Source: Isoperla grammatica
Taxonomy: Eukaryota; Arthropoda; Insecta; Plecoptera; Perlodidae
Assembly: GCA_945910005.1 (NCBI GenBank)
Contig: OX246743.1
Span: 8,560,173-8,624,172 of the forward strand
Direction of reading: 5' to 3'
Length of the DNA: 64,000 nucleotides
Both the position numbers and the translations under genes were made by a program. The notes below the pieces were generated by a model. The model searched no databases. It was not told the DNA's origin and was given only the letters and a program-made list of their open reading frames with translations. Positions 25,301 through 37,300 of the stretch are shown here, one piece after another (the first letter of the stretch is position 1; each line of letters starts with the position of its first letter).

Positions 25301-28300
25301 AACATTCTAGAACGTACAATAGAACTTAAAATTGCGTTTTATATGTGAAAGTGATAAATCGATAGTACGTCAAAATCGATTTCTGTACGATGCGAGTATT
25401 TTGAGATTGTTCATGGAACGGGACAAAGATATATTTTACGATTTATAATATTTTATTTTCTGGGATACATGTGCGGGCTCTTTTAGGCGCGAAGCTTACG
25501 GAATAGACGGCCATTTTCCTTCCGGAAGTGACGGAAACCAAAGAGCTTAGAAGAAAAGAAGTGTTATGCGGGCAGTGCAGTGACGAATATCAAGGAGCTT
25601 GGAAGGGAAGAAGTTTTAAGTTGGCAACGCGAGAGAGCATTGAACTTTTGACAGCTAAGTTGACTGTTGGTAGTAGAAAATAACAAATGTGTGTAGAGCG
25701 GGATTTTTGAAAGAAGTAGAAATGGAAAGATTTAATTACACTAACGCTGACAGTGGAATTAATAATGACGAGGCTGAAATTATCGATGTAACAGGTAGGT
25801 CCAGTGAGCCTGGCGCTAATAGCACTAATATGCCTGACATTAATAATGAAGTAGGTGCTGCTAGTTTAAACTCTCAGCAAAATGCAGCCATTGGCGACAA
25901 CCCTATGATGGCCATACTTATGCAAATGCTAGAGCAGAACAGGCAGAGAGATGAAACCATAATGAGACTGCTGTTGTCCAGAGAGTCGGAATCGAGGACA
26001 AACCCATCTCATGCTGCTCAATCAGTTGGACAAGATGCCTACCACATTATGCCGGACTTGTCTAAAAATATTGGAGATTTTGATGGGGAAGGCACAGGTG
26101 GGTCCTGGTTGCAAGCGTTGGAAACGACCTCTCACCTTCATGGTTGGCCAGATGCATTTAAGCTGGAGGCTGCACGGTCCCACCTTACAAAGGCAGCCCA
26201 CCATTGGTACATGGCTCGAATTGAGGAATTTACGTCTTGGGACGAATTTAAACGACAGTTCAAGAAAACGTTTATTGGGGATACTGGAATGAGCGTACCA
26301 GAACGATGGAAAAAGATGAACGAGCGACACCAGTTGAGGGGTGAAAATACTAACAATTATTTTCACGAGAAAATACGATTGTGTAGAGATCTCAGGCTGA
26401 ATTTCGAGGACTCGAAGCGACAACTACTGATTGGACTGTGGTCCCGAGAGCTAAGCGGAGTATTAATGGCGAAACAACACTTCGATGAAGATGAACTGTT
26501 AAGGGATGTACGCTGTTTTGAAGAAATAGAACGAGAAAGGGCAGATCGAATCCATAGCAGAAGAGAAGCACAGAAGAAGCCATCACAACCAACACAACAA
26601 ACTCAAAGACAATCATCCATACACCAGGTGAAAAATGAAGATACAGTAGTCAGTCAACAAAAGCCAATACAAAATCAACAAGTAGCAGAGCAACGTCCAA
26701 GGTATGACAAGGCTAAGGGAGTAGTTACAAGAAATGACCAAGGTGAGCCAAAATGTTTTAACTGCAATTGTTTTGGCCATATCTCTAGGGACTGTCCAAT
26801 GCCAAGAAGGCAGACTGTATGCCATAGTTGCGGCAAGGCGGGCCATATCCAGCGTTTCTGCACGGAAACGTCACGTAATGTACCACAAGGAAATACGACT
26901 GTCAATGTTATTAGTGAGAGCACGTGTCGCAATCAGGGAGCAGGTATCACTAAGTACATGAAGGATGCTAAGTTAAATGGGAGGGTCACACTAAATGCCC
27001 TAATCGATACAGGCTGCTCAACATGTACGATAACTGAGTCAGCAGCCAGGCAAGCAAAATTGGAAATTGATTCTGATGCGAGTCCTTTATTCGGGTTCGG
27101 CAGCACGACCAAGGAAGTATTGACCGCCTTGGGACGTGTGACTGTCAACCTAGAAATAGACAACATCTGTGGACGGGTCACTCTGTTGGTGGTCCCAGAT
27201 TCTGTACAGCCATCAGATCTGCTTGTAGGACGGTCGTGGATAGACCAACCACATGTAGCATACCTAAAAATAGATGATACCTTGAAGTTGGGCTATCGCG
27301 ACGAAGAGCCGTTCGCAAGTCTTGTTGTGGACGCTACGCCAGCTAAACTTAAGGTCATGGTTAAAAGCGACACAACACTGAATCAGAATGTTGTTAATTG
27401 GGTCAATGTACATGTAAACGCAGGACCCGATTCGCACATAATCATGTCACCCGACAATAACGAGAAGTCACTGGGAAGTCTTTTCAAAGTAAATAATGGT
27501 GAGACCCAGATACCGGTTTATGGATCCTACGGAGGAGACATACGACTTAAGAAAGGTCAATGTTTAGGAAAGGCGGAAGAGGTAATACTTACCGAGTTGA
27601 ATGGAGACGCGACGAGCAAGGACGTAGTTGACACTATTGAGAGTTGCGACGTGAGGAAAGAGACAGAGGCAAACGATGGGGAGATGCTGTTGCAGTGCAA
27701 TAGCAACACAACGAAGAAAAAGCAACCAATACACCTAGAAGACCTTAACGTAGGCGAAACCATAACAAATGCACAGTCCATTGAACTTTTAGAGTTGTTA
27801 AATGAGTTCCGACACTGTTTTGCTAAGGATCTTCACGAACTAGGATGCACTGATGCAGTCGCTATGGACATCATCGAAAAGGAGGGCAGTAAGCCAGTAA
27901 CGAGCCGACCGTACAAAACTACTGCAAGCGAACGCGAAGAGATTAAACGCATAGTCAGAGAATGGAAGGACAGTGGTATCATAAGTGAGACTAGGTCCCC
28001 GTACGCTAGTCCGGTACTGCTTGTACGCAAGAAAAGTGGGGAAAGTAGACTAGTGGTCGACTACCGGAAGCTAAACGAACAAACGGTAAGGCAGCATTAC
28101 CCGTTACCGAACATTGACGACCAGCTTGAAAATCTTTCGGGATGTAAATTGTTCACGGTACTTGACTTGGTCCACGGGTATTTGCAGATACCATTATCGG
28201 AAGAAGCAAAGGCCAAAACCAGTTTCATAACTCCCGACGAAACAGGTCAATTCGAAAGGATGATGTTCGGTTTGTGTAACGGACCATCGGAGTTTCAACG

Positions 28301-31300
28301 CCTGATGAACGTGGTGCTGGGACCGTTGCGTAACAAAATAGCCTCATGCTATTTGGATGACTTACTTATATATGCGAAGGACTGGCCTGAAATGCTAGAC
28401 AGGCTGCGACAAGTATTGACCGCAATCGGAAATGCAAAGCTAACATTGAAAATTTCCAAATGTGAGTTTGCCAAACCGCAGGTTGATTATTTGGGGTTTG
28501 TAATTGCAAATGGAAGTATCCAACCAGGTGCAGGGAAGGTGCAAGTGGTTAGGGACTTTCCACGACCACGAAATGTACACGAGGTTCGGAGATATCTAGG
28601 TCTCACGGGTTTCTTCAGGCGATTCATCGGAAGATACGCAGAGCGGGCGGAGCCTCTCACCCGGTTGACACAGAAAACCCAACCATTCGTCTGGGGAGAC
28701 GAACAAGAAGATTCGTTCAACGATTTGAAAGAAGCATTGACCAGTAAACCAGTGCTAGCTCTCTACAACCCCAAGGCTTACACGGAGCTACACACGGATG
28801 CTAGTAGCCATGGCCTTGCTGGAATGCTGTTACAAAAGGGAGACGACGAAAAACTACACCTTGTGCACTGTGTGAGCAAACGAACAAGCGAGTGTGAGCG
28901 CCACTACCACAGCAGTCGGCTCGAATTGATGGCAATGGTATGGTCCATTGGGCGATTGCGTTCATTCCTACTTGGGATTTCGTTCGTAATCGTGACGGAT
29001 TGTAAATCGTTGATTTACCTGAACGAAAAGAAAACCCTTAATCCTATTGTGGCTAGGATGTTTGATTTAATCCAAGAGTACAACTTCGAGGTGAAGCATC
29101 GACCAGGCGACAAGATTCAACATGTTGATGCACTTAGTCGTGCTCCAGTCGACGAAGCCAGCGATACTATGGATGAGATCATCAGTGATAGACTTGATGT
29201 TCTCCTGACGATGTCGGTAGCAGACCAAGTACTCATGATGCAGCGTGGAGATGAGAAGCTTCTCAGTATAATCAAGACACTTGAAAAGCCAGCTGAAGAG
29301 AGGACAACCAGGAAAAACGAGATTCAGGACATGGCACTAATAGATGGAAGGCTTTTCAGAAAAGTCTCCAATAACGGGGAAGATAGGTGGCTGTATGTGT
29401 TGCCAGACTCTATGAGAAAAGGTATAGTGATCAAGTTTCATGATCTTGCGGGCCACTTTGCGGTGGATCGCACTGTTGCAAAAATCAAGGAACGATATTG
29501 GTTTCGCAACATGAAGCGCTACGTTAGGAGTCATATCTCAAGGTGCTTCGACTGCCTGATGAACAAGATACCGAGTGGTAAGCGAGCGGGGCAGCTGCAC
29601 CCCATTCCTCCGGGAAGGCGCCCCTTTGAAATTGTTCATCTGGACCACCTCGGACCTTTTCCTAAAAGTTCGAAGGGTAATAAGGAACTGTTAGTCGTTG
29701 TGGACAACCTGACAAAATTTGTACACCTGTACCCAGCACGAGACACGTCGACAAAGAATGTTTTAAAGTACTTAAGGGAGTTTGTTGGAGAACGAGGGTT
29801 ACCGGAGCGATTTATTTCTGACCGGGGTACGTGCTTTACGTCAAAGAAGTTCGAGGAATTCTGCTCAGAAAACGGTGTCAAGCACACGTTTAACTCGTCT
29901 CGACATCCACGGGCGAACGGCCAAGTGGAACGAGTTAATCGAACCGTATTGCCTGTCATAGCTATCGCTATGACTGACCCTCAACACCGAGACTGGGACG
30001 CGAAGGTTAAGAAGATCCAGCAAGACATAAATACCTCCATCAACAAGACAACAGATAAAACGCCGTTTGAGCTCCTTCACGGCTACAAGCCACGCTTTGA
30101 GGATGGAAGTCTGCGTATGTTAGTAGATTGTCCGAGAAATGAGGAGTGGAAACCTGTCGGGACCCTTCAAGACGAAGCAAGGGCGAGTATAGAAGCCAAG
30201 CAGGACGTGTATAAAGAATATTTCGACAAAAAGCACCATGCTGCCTTGAAACTAGACAAGGGAGAAGTCGTGGTGATGCGTAGAGCTCCAGAACGCACAG
30301 GCGAGCCGACCAAACTACAGCCTAAGTTCCGAGGTCCTCTGATAGTGACAGAAGTCCTACCTTCAGACACGTACCGGGTTACTCAATTGTACCAAGGAGA
30401 TAAGGACAGGCTGTATGCCACTACTGCGCATATTTCCCAATTGAAATCCTGGGGCAGTAAGGACCGACCAAGCGAGGATGACGGCTTACGAGATGAAGAC
30501 GATGACGAAGAAGAACAAATTGAAGACGACGAAGTAGATGTAGCATTAGATTTAGGGCGGCCAAAACGTCAAATTCAAAAGCCGCGTTTCCTTAAGGACT
30601 TTGTCTAAGATTATGTGTTGTTCCTTTTCTTAAAATACAGGAGTAGTTTATTATAAAATGTTTGTCATTCATTAGTTAAAGAGTCAAGTTCAAAAACTAC
30701 TTATTGAAAGTTCTAGGTTAATTGAGGTCAATTAAATAGTAGGATGGCCGAGTGTGAGATCATAATTATTACTATAGTTTAAATTTAGCGCGCACGTCTG
30801 GTGCAAAGTATCTTAGTGGTGGTAAAGAAAGAAGGCAGTGGACGAGAGAGGAGGAGAGAAGATGGCGTGGTACGAAGAGGGGTGGTTTTGAGGAGGTTTG
30901 AGTTGAGTGCGAGTAAACGGTGAAGTTATGTATTAATGTGTTTAAAATAAAGCCATCTTGAGTTATTGAAAAGAAAGTGTTTTTTATTTAACGTCGGAGG
31001 AAGGTTCTAACAAGTGGTACGGCCTATATTGGAATATGGTGGTGCGGTGTGGGATCCATATAGGAAGGGGGAGGTCATTGAATTAGAGAAGGTGCAGCGT
31101 AGGGCAGCAAGGAAGGTTACAGGACAAGTTAGGAGATGGAGGTATGTGGAAGATAGGGTAGGGAATGTGGTAAGGGCTTATGATAGTGTTACAGCAATGG
31201 TGGGGGAACTGGGTTGGGAGTCCTTAGAGGAGAGACGGAGGAGTAATAGGATGTGTAATCTATATAGAGCAGCTAGGGGGAAGGGAGGGTGGGGGGAAAT

Positions 31301-34300
31301 CCAGAGCAGGTTGCAAGGAGGAGTTTATAGAGGGAGGGGGGATCATAATTGGAAGTTTCAGCGTCGGGTAGTGAGAAGTGATCTGGGTAGGTTTGGTTTT
31401 GTTGAGAGAACGGTAAGGGAATGGAATGAGTTACCCGAGGAGGTTGTTGAGAGCGAGTCAGTAAGGGAATTTAGAAATAGATTGACGAAAAGGAGGTGAT
31501 GGGGGAGGGGGGAGGTTTGGGTTGATAGGTTGCCACCGGGTGGTTGTGGCCCATTTGCAGCCTTTAAGTGTTAAATCTTGATGGATGCGAATAGAAGAGG
31601 TGCCCGAAGTATGAAGAGGGTTCTGCCGCAAGGAGTGCGTGGGCATTCGAACGATGAGGTCATCGTTCATTGGGGGGCCGGGCATGTGAAGAAGAATGGT
31701 CTTCTTCTGTTCTTTTCGATACAAGTTATTGACTGCTCTACCGGATGTGTTGCAATCCTAACTGGACGCATGCACAAGTTGAGTGTACCCGTGGAATGTG
31801 CATGTGTCAGGATTTCAACACTTTGTCGGGAGCGAGCAACGAACGGGTATCGTGAAGAACACCTGAGTCAGGTGGATTTGGTTTTGTTGAATGGACAACG
31901 GTGGCAAGGCAGACGGGTTTGACTCGGGGAAGAGGCTGGATTGTCGGAGAAGAGACGAGAGCGGGTGCGTGTAGTAGAAGGGAGGCAACGAGGACTTGAC
32001 CGGGGATCCGACCGAGGGGCGAGCCAGGACCAGTGGATTGGCAGGGTTGCTGTACCAAGCCTACATAAAGGGTAGGATGATGTTCTGTGAGATTGTGTTT
32101 TCTTTAAATTAAATTGTACCCACGCACCAGACACTCAATGCAACAGTTAAAGGGATGACCATCTAGGGTAAAGGTTTAAGATCAATACACGTAACTCTCG
32201 TATTTTGGAATCTGTATTTAATGGTGTCCACCCCGCATGATCCATGAGTATGACCCACAAAAAACCCGATCCTGGTCAAGATTAGGGGAAAACTGGGTCC
32301 CGTAGCTTGACATCAGCTACGCTCCCCTAGCCAATCAAGGCAACAACATCTGTCTTGGGGCTCAGTCTACCCCTTTTCTTCACAATATGTTTGCTTTTCA
32401 TTGGAAGAAAAACTTCCACTTGAAATAGGCCTATATTATGTCATTACCCGACCCGAAGTTATTTGTACTACCCATACCCGACAGAACCCGAAAAATAAAA
32501 AGTACTACCAGGAGACCCGTAATTACAATCCATTACAACGTTACCATTTTGTTGTGAACAGCGCCATAAGAACCAAGTAAGTGAACTCTTTCCGGATTAT
32601 GATTACAATCACGATGCCATCAGTTGTGGTTGAGCCTTTAAGGATTAACAAAGTTGAATTAAGCCAAAAGCATTGTGGTGTTCACACAACTTCTTAAGAT
32701 TTAAGACAACCATACTATAGCAACGTTAGCTCTTCGACATCTCTACACACATCTGTCGTAATAAAATACAATACCAAGAGTCACAACTGGGAAAAGCAAA
32801 TTTTTCATAACTTTTAACACACTAAGCTGCGGCACCAACCTGTAACGATCAAGCTTCCATCGAAACCACCACTCGTGGATGTCGTCATCGGTCGTGACAA
32901 ACAGCGCCTTCCACGGTCTCGTGACAAACACCTTCTCGAAGAACACCTCCGACATGTAGAGGACGGTGATGACCGAGAATAGTCCTACAAACTTGAGCAC
33001 GAGCGACAGGTACTGTATGGGGTTGTTTTCTGACGTGTTTGCCGTTATGTGTGGCGGCAGGGCGAGCACGATGTAGACCATCAGGAACCAGAACGAGACG
33101 AGGGGCACAAAGTAGTAGAACTGGTAAGGCCGGTTCATGCACAGACACAGGAGCACGGTCATGAAGTTCAGACGGAACAGAACCTGGAAAGGGGGACGGC
33201 ACTCTGAATCACGATCGTTTATCAGTATAGATGGCAGATGCCACCGTCAATATAGATCATTGTCTACTAGGCTGGCAGGCCTATGGGAGACCGTATGACA
33301 GCAGCGCTGTGAGCTTTCCTACCCAAATAAATCTCAGTATGCCCCACACTTGACGCATGCAATAATAATGTCGTGGAAATATGAAGGCTGTGGGACTGTG
33401 GTGAACTGTCCATCAGCCATGGTATAAGGTTTCACTTGTTTTCTGTATTATTCAGCTGATTGTTAATTTTAAATACACAGCACCTATTAACATTTAGTTT
33501 TTAAGTGCTAAATATATCTATAATAACAATTACTATCAAGAATGTATTAGGGAAATAATATTTTGAGCACTTGGCGGAAGTTAGACAAGCTAGCATATCT
33601 AAATTGGGTATGATCGCACGCAGAGCACTCTTACTGCCATACGGTCTCCCATAAAAGTCGTAATAAGCACAAACATGTAAGCAATACGTAGGCATAGACA
33701 CCACAGAAGCGGTCCAGCCAACAGTCACTGGATATTGGGTACAACACTCTTGCACAACTGTAGATGGCGTAATATAATGCCACCAGTCTCTTTTTAGTAC
33801 CAGTACATAAATTTAGCTAATAAACGGATTCATAAGGGTGCATGATGGCGATTTTTTAACCTAGAAGCGTCGATTTTCTGAAACTTCTATATAATTATTT
33901 TATACATACTAGAAGCTATGCTCTGGAGCCTTCTCATAGGTGTACAAGATTTTACCTGAAAGAAGCGAATGAGGCTCGCATCGCCTCTCTGCCAAAAGTA
34001 ACAGAAGTGGCCGTAACCCGACAGGAAAAGGTATGCAGATACGAGGACTCGGATGTGCATGTAGATCGGCAATACTTGACTTGCACCCGTCATGTGGTAC
34101 ATCAAGATCACCAGTTGCATCCACCCTAGAGAAAAACACAACTTAACAGTTAAACTGTTAAAGGCTTTCCATTTTTTAAATTGAATAAGACAAATATGGA
34201 TAAATCATTATTGGCTATAATTTAGGTTACCTTAATCAAGAAAAAAATAAATACCCATCAGCAGTTTGCTATAAATATTTATAATTATATAGGGGTATAC

Positions 34301-37300
34301 GAGCCTACGATTTTTAAGTCGAGCCGAGCAGAGCCGAGTATGAGAAAAAAAGCTTGATTTTCGAGCGGAGCCGAGCTTTTGAAATAGCGTTAGGGAATTG
34401 TATATTTACGGCTGCATTTTTTTTGTGTTGATGCAATGCGATAGGAAGTGTATGTACACCGAAATTTTGGTACATTTATATCAAGTATATCTTTGTTTAT
34501 AACATATGTAAGTTACATAATTATATTATTATAGGGTTACATAATGTAACCCTATACAACCCTGTTATGGTAGGTTGGTAAAAAAGCTTAGTTGAACCAT
34601 TGAGTTTTTTAGTTCAGTGGGTACGTGTAGCGCTTTCTAGTTACGCGCTCGTACTACTAGAGTCCACGGGAAATTTATTGGTAGACAGCCGCCAATGGCC
34701 GCTGGGTCTCTACCCTACACTAACAAACTCAATGGTTGAACTGTTTTACCGACCTTGGGATGCGCTAGCGATGGCCATTTAGTTCACAGTACCGACCATA
34801 GATCGCACGGTCGTTGCATTATTAGGGAGCTTAGAGAGTGTATGAATACAGTAACAGCCACTTTTCAACTTCTCGGCTTGTTTTTTAAAATGCATTTGTA
34901 TTTCAGTAGAATATTAGGACATACTTAAGTAAACTAAATTTCGTGTGAAATATTGATTTTATTGCAAGTGAAGCTACAAACAGATCGAAATTTCATATCA
35001 CAATGTCGGATATACCGGTAGCCTAAATACTGTATTACAGTTGGGGTTACTTTGTACTCAGTGGATGGTTGCAGTCCCCTTACCATTGCTCAATGTTTGT
35101 CTCCAAAAAAGAGGAACAAAGTTTGGCTAGAACTTAAGTGAAAATTAGAGCTATATGTTTATTGTTTACTGTGAAAAGCAGAAAGCATCTGTTTTCCTAC
35201 TCGCAGAATAACGAAACATTATGCTGTGATCTAGAGATGTAACATTTTATCCTCACGAGATCGGGGCCTAGGGAAAGCCCAGCTAGGCCTAGGCCTAGGC
35301 CATAAACACAATGCCTAGGCCTAGGCCTATACGTTCTCTTGGGTAGGTCTGTGCTGGGCCTCAAACCCCGAAATTTTTCTAACTTCATCGTACTTGCAGA
35401 CACCTAAATATTTGTTTCTGCCTTTTGGATTATTCAGTCTGCGTTTATAGAAGTATATAATTAAAACCGCGCGACCCGACTGACATTTTTAGGCCTAGAC
35501 AGCTCGGCTCGAGAATATCGAGCCGAAAATGAAGCTCGGCTCGGTACCGAGCTTAATAAAAAGCTCGAAAAAGCTCGTAACTTCGAGTACTCGCACACCC
35601 ATATAATTATATATTTAAAATGTTAACCTTTCCACTCGTCAGTTTGATCCCTGTGCAGCACTTTGGTGTATCGACTATCTTCGGTGAAGAAAAGTCCGAG
35701 CGCAAACACGTAACCGAAGGGAAGCCAGAAACTCATCTGAGAGAAGTATTTATTCTCCTTCATGAAGAAGTTGGTCCGGTCGCACAAGAAGAAGTACGCC
35801 ATTATGATCCCCATCTTGGCCATGGACACCATGAGGATGTATGGGTCCAGTTGTGCCACTTGCTTGCTGTGTTCATTGAGTGGTGTGTAGGCGGCAGGCG
35901 CTGTTCCTCGTAAACGCTGTACCCATCTTCGTAAGACCATCATGGTGGCAATTACGGCACTGCAAAATAAAGAATGCATATAGGCCTAACTTAGAACGTA
36001 TTTGGTAGCATTTATAATGCACCATTGGCCTATAGCCTAGTATACGTACCTACCGTACCTTTGAGAAATGTTAAAGGATTTTCTCTTTAGTCTTTGTATT
36101 AGATAAGCTATGTATCTTACATTTTTAGTATAAGGCTACATTTGAGTAAATGCAAGGAAAGCTAGATAAAAAACAAAAACATATTTTTTGATTGCCACAG
36201 TTTGCAAGATAACCGAGACAAAATGGCCATTTTGGCTACTGCTAAGGTGTGTTAAAGTTCTTTGAATTCGAAACTTTGTAATTCAAATTAGAATTTTTAG
36301 GGTCCCTTGAAATTACAATTAAAGTGGGACTACTGTAGGCCTATTTGTAGAATTCCACAAAAACGGCTAGGTGGAAAAGCTATATAGTTATGGTATTGCA
36401 TAGGCCTACCATACTCCGAGGATTGAGAAAGTAACAACTTGAAGTGTGGTGTAGGGTTCAGCGCTGGAGCAGCAAGTTCCGTCGTTGAAGTTCATGTGGT
36501 CATTGCAGTACATGTTAAGCAAGATCTGGAGGAAAGAAAAAATAAGTTTAGTACATAATTATGTGTGTGTGTGCAACCCTCGCCAAACCCATTCGCACGC
36601 TAGCATTTTGCGAGTGACAATTTGATACTTGCGAGTAGCTTTCCCGGCTGTACTTCTTCAAAATGTCAAAATATCGTTTTTGCGAGCGTTTAAATTGAGC
36701 CACTATCGATCTCCGAATTCATCTTCTCAAAAGATTTTCTCCATTCCGTACATTCACGGGGATGGGGTGGGGGGGGGGGGGGGGGGGGGGGGGGCGAGCG
36801 GGCCAGCGCCTGCGCAGTTTGCTGAGCTCACGGGCATGCTTCAACGTGCGTCGTAATAAGTTCAGTTCACGCTTGTCGAGCAATGGGACCATTTTTTTTA
36901 TTATCGATCGCGCGGTGGCGTTTAGTGATTGGCAGTACAAAAGGCTACAAGGGCCTAACCTTAATTTATGTGTTGTGTGCTATGTGATGAGAGTGGAAGC
37001 AATGTCAAAACAAACAAAGTTGGTATCCTTCTTTGTAAAAAGAGGAGACAGTTCCCTTCAGGTCCCCCTGTCAACTTCAAGTGCCGAACATAGGGTTGCC
37101 ATTTGTCCGGTTAAACCCGGACATGTAGACTTAATTTCAAGACTGATAGATCTGGTGAAGATAATGCTGATATTTACGTCCGCTATCTTGAAAAGGGAAA
37201 TGTTAGAGAATATCTGCTTGGCCTTGTTACCCTAGCCTAGATAGTGGTAGGGCTCAATCTTACTACAACGCATTAGTATCGTTATTAGATGGTACTACCA

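Larger units (their letters stand above)
24951..31012 (+). mobile_element. Ty3/gypsy retrotransposon, apparently intact
   Basis: 6,062 bp. The 260-bp LTRs (24951-25210, 30753-31012) are identical by eye, run TG...CA and are flanked by the 4-bp target AGTG (24947-24950, 31013-31016). There is one gag-pol frame, a 14-base match to the 3' end of tRNA-Leu as primer site, and no envelope gene. The identical LTRs and open frame point to a very recent insertion. Lineage within Ty3/gypsy is probably Mag/SURL-like; this is an inference. Confidence 0.93.
22320..31570 (+). mobile_element. CR1-like LINE, 5'-truncated, split by a gypsy element
   Basis: The order is: the end of an ORF1 with an SGNH-esterase-like DGLHLN (to 22448); an ORF2 start with an endonuclease opening (MSINCRSVR, at 22524); endonuclease motifs [10 protein letters not shown] and SDHRAP; reverse transcriptase with [28 protein letters not shown] and FADD (residues 594-597 of the main frame); and a C-terminal domain ending near 31499. 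It is interrupted at 24950 by a Ty3/gypsy element. It is broken by a small LINE-tail insertion (about 22650-22730) and by a frame change at a run of 12 G, so it cannot be active as it stands. The 3' boundary is approximate. Confidence 0.75.
18386..32384 (+). mobile_element. Outer LTR element in intron 8 of copy A (non-coding, LARD-like)
   Basis: The LTRs at 18386-19087 (702 bp) and 31685-32384 (700 bp) begin TGTGAAGAAG and end TTCTTCACA, with a 4-bp flank ATAT at 18382-18385 and 32385-32388. A TGG-initial primer-site-like sequence (TGGTGGAGGTCGCCGG) abuts the left LTR, and a G-rich tract precedes the right one. After removing the LINE nested inside, about 3.3 kb of internal DNA remains, with no gag or pol frame on either strand. 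It therefore looks non-autonomous, like a large retrotransposon derivative. The LTRs differ at a handful of places, including a 5-7-bp indel near each end. Confidence 0.8.

Noticed and set aside
24951..31012. Endogenous retrovirus with envelope
   Set aside because: The frame ends after the integrase C-terminus, and only about 145 bp separate its stop from the 3' LTR, so there is no room for an envelope gene.
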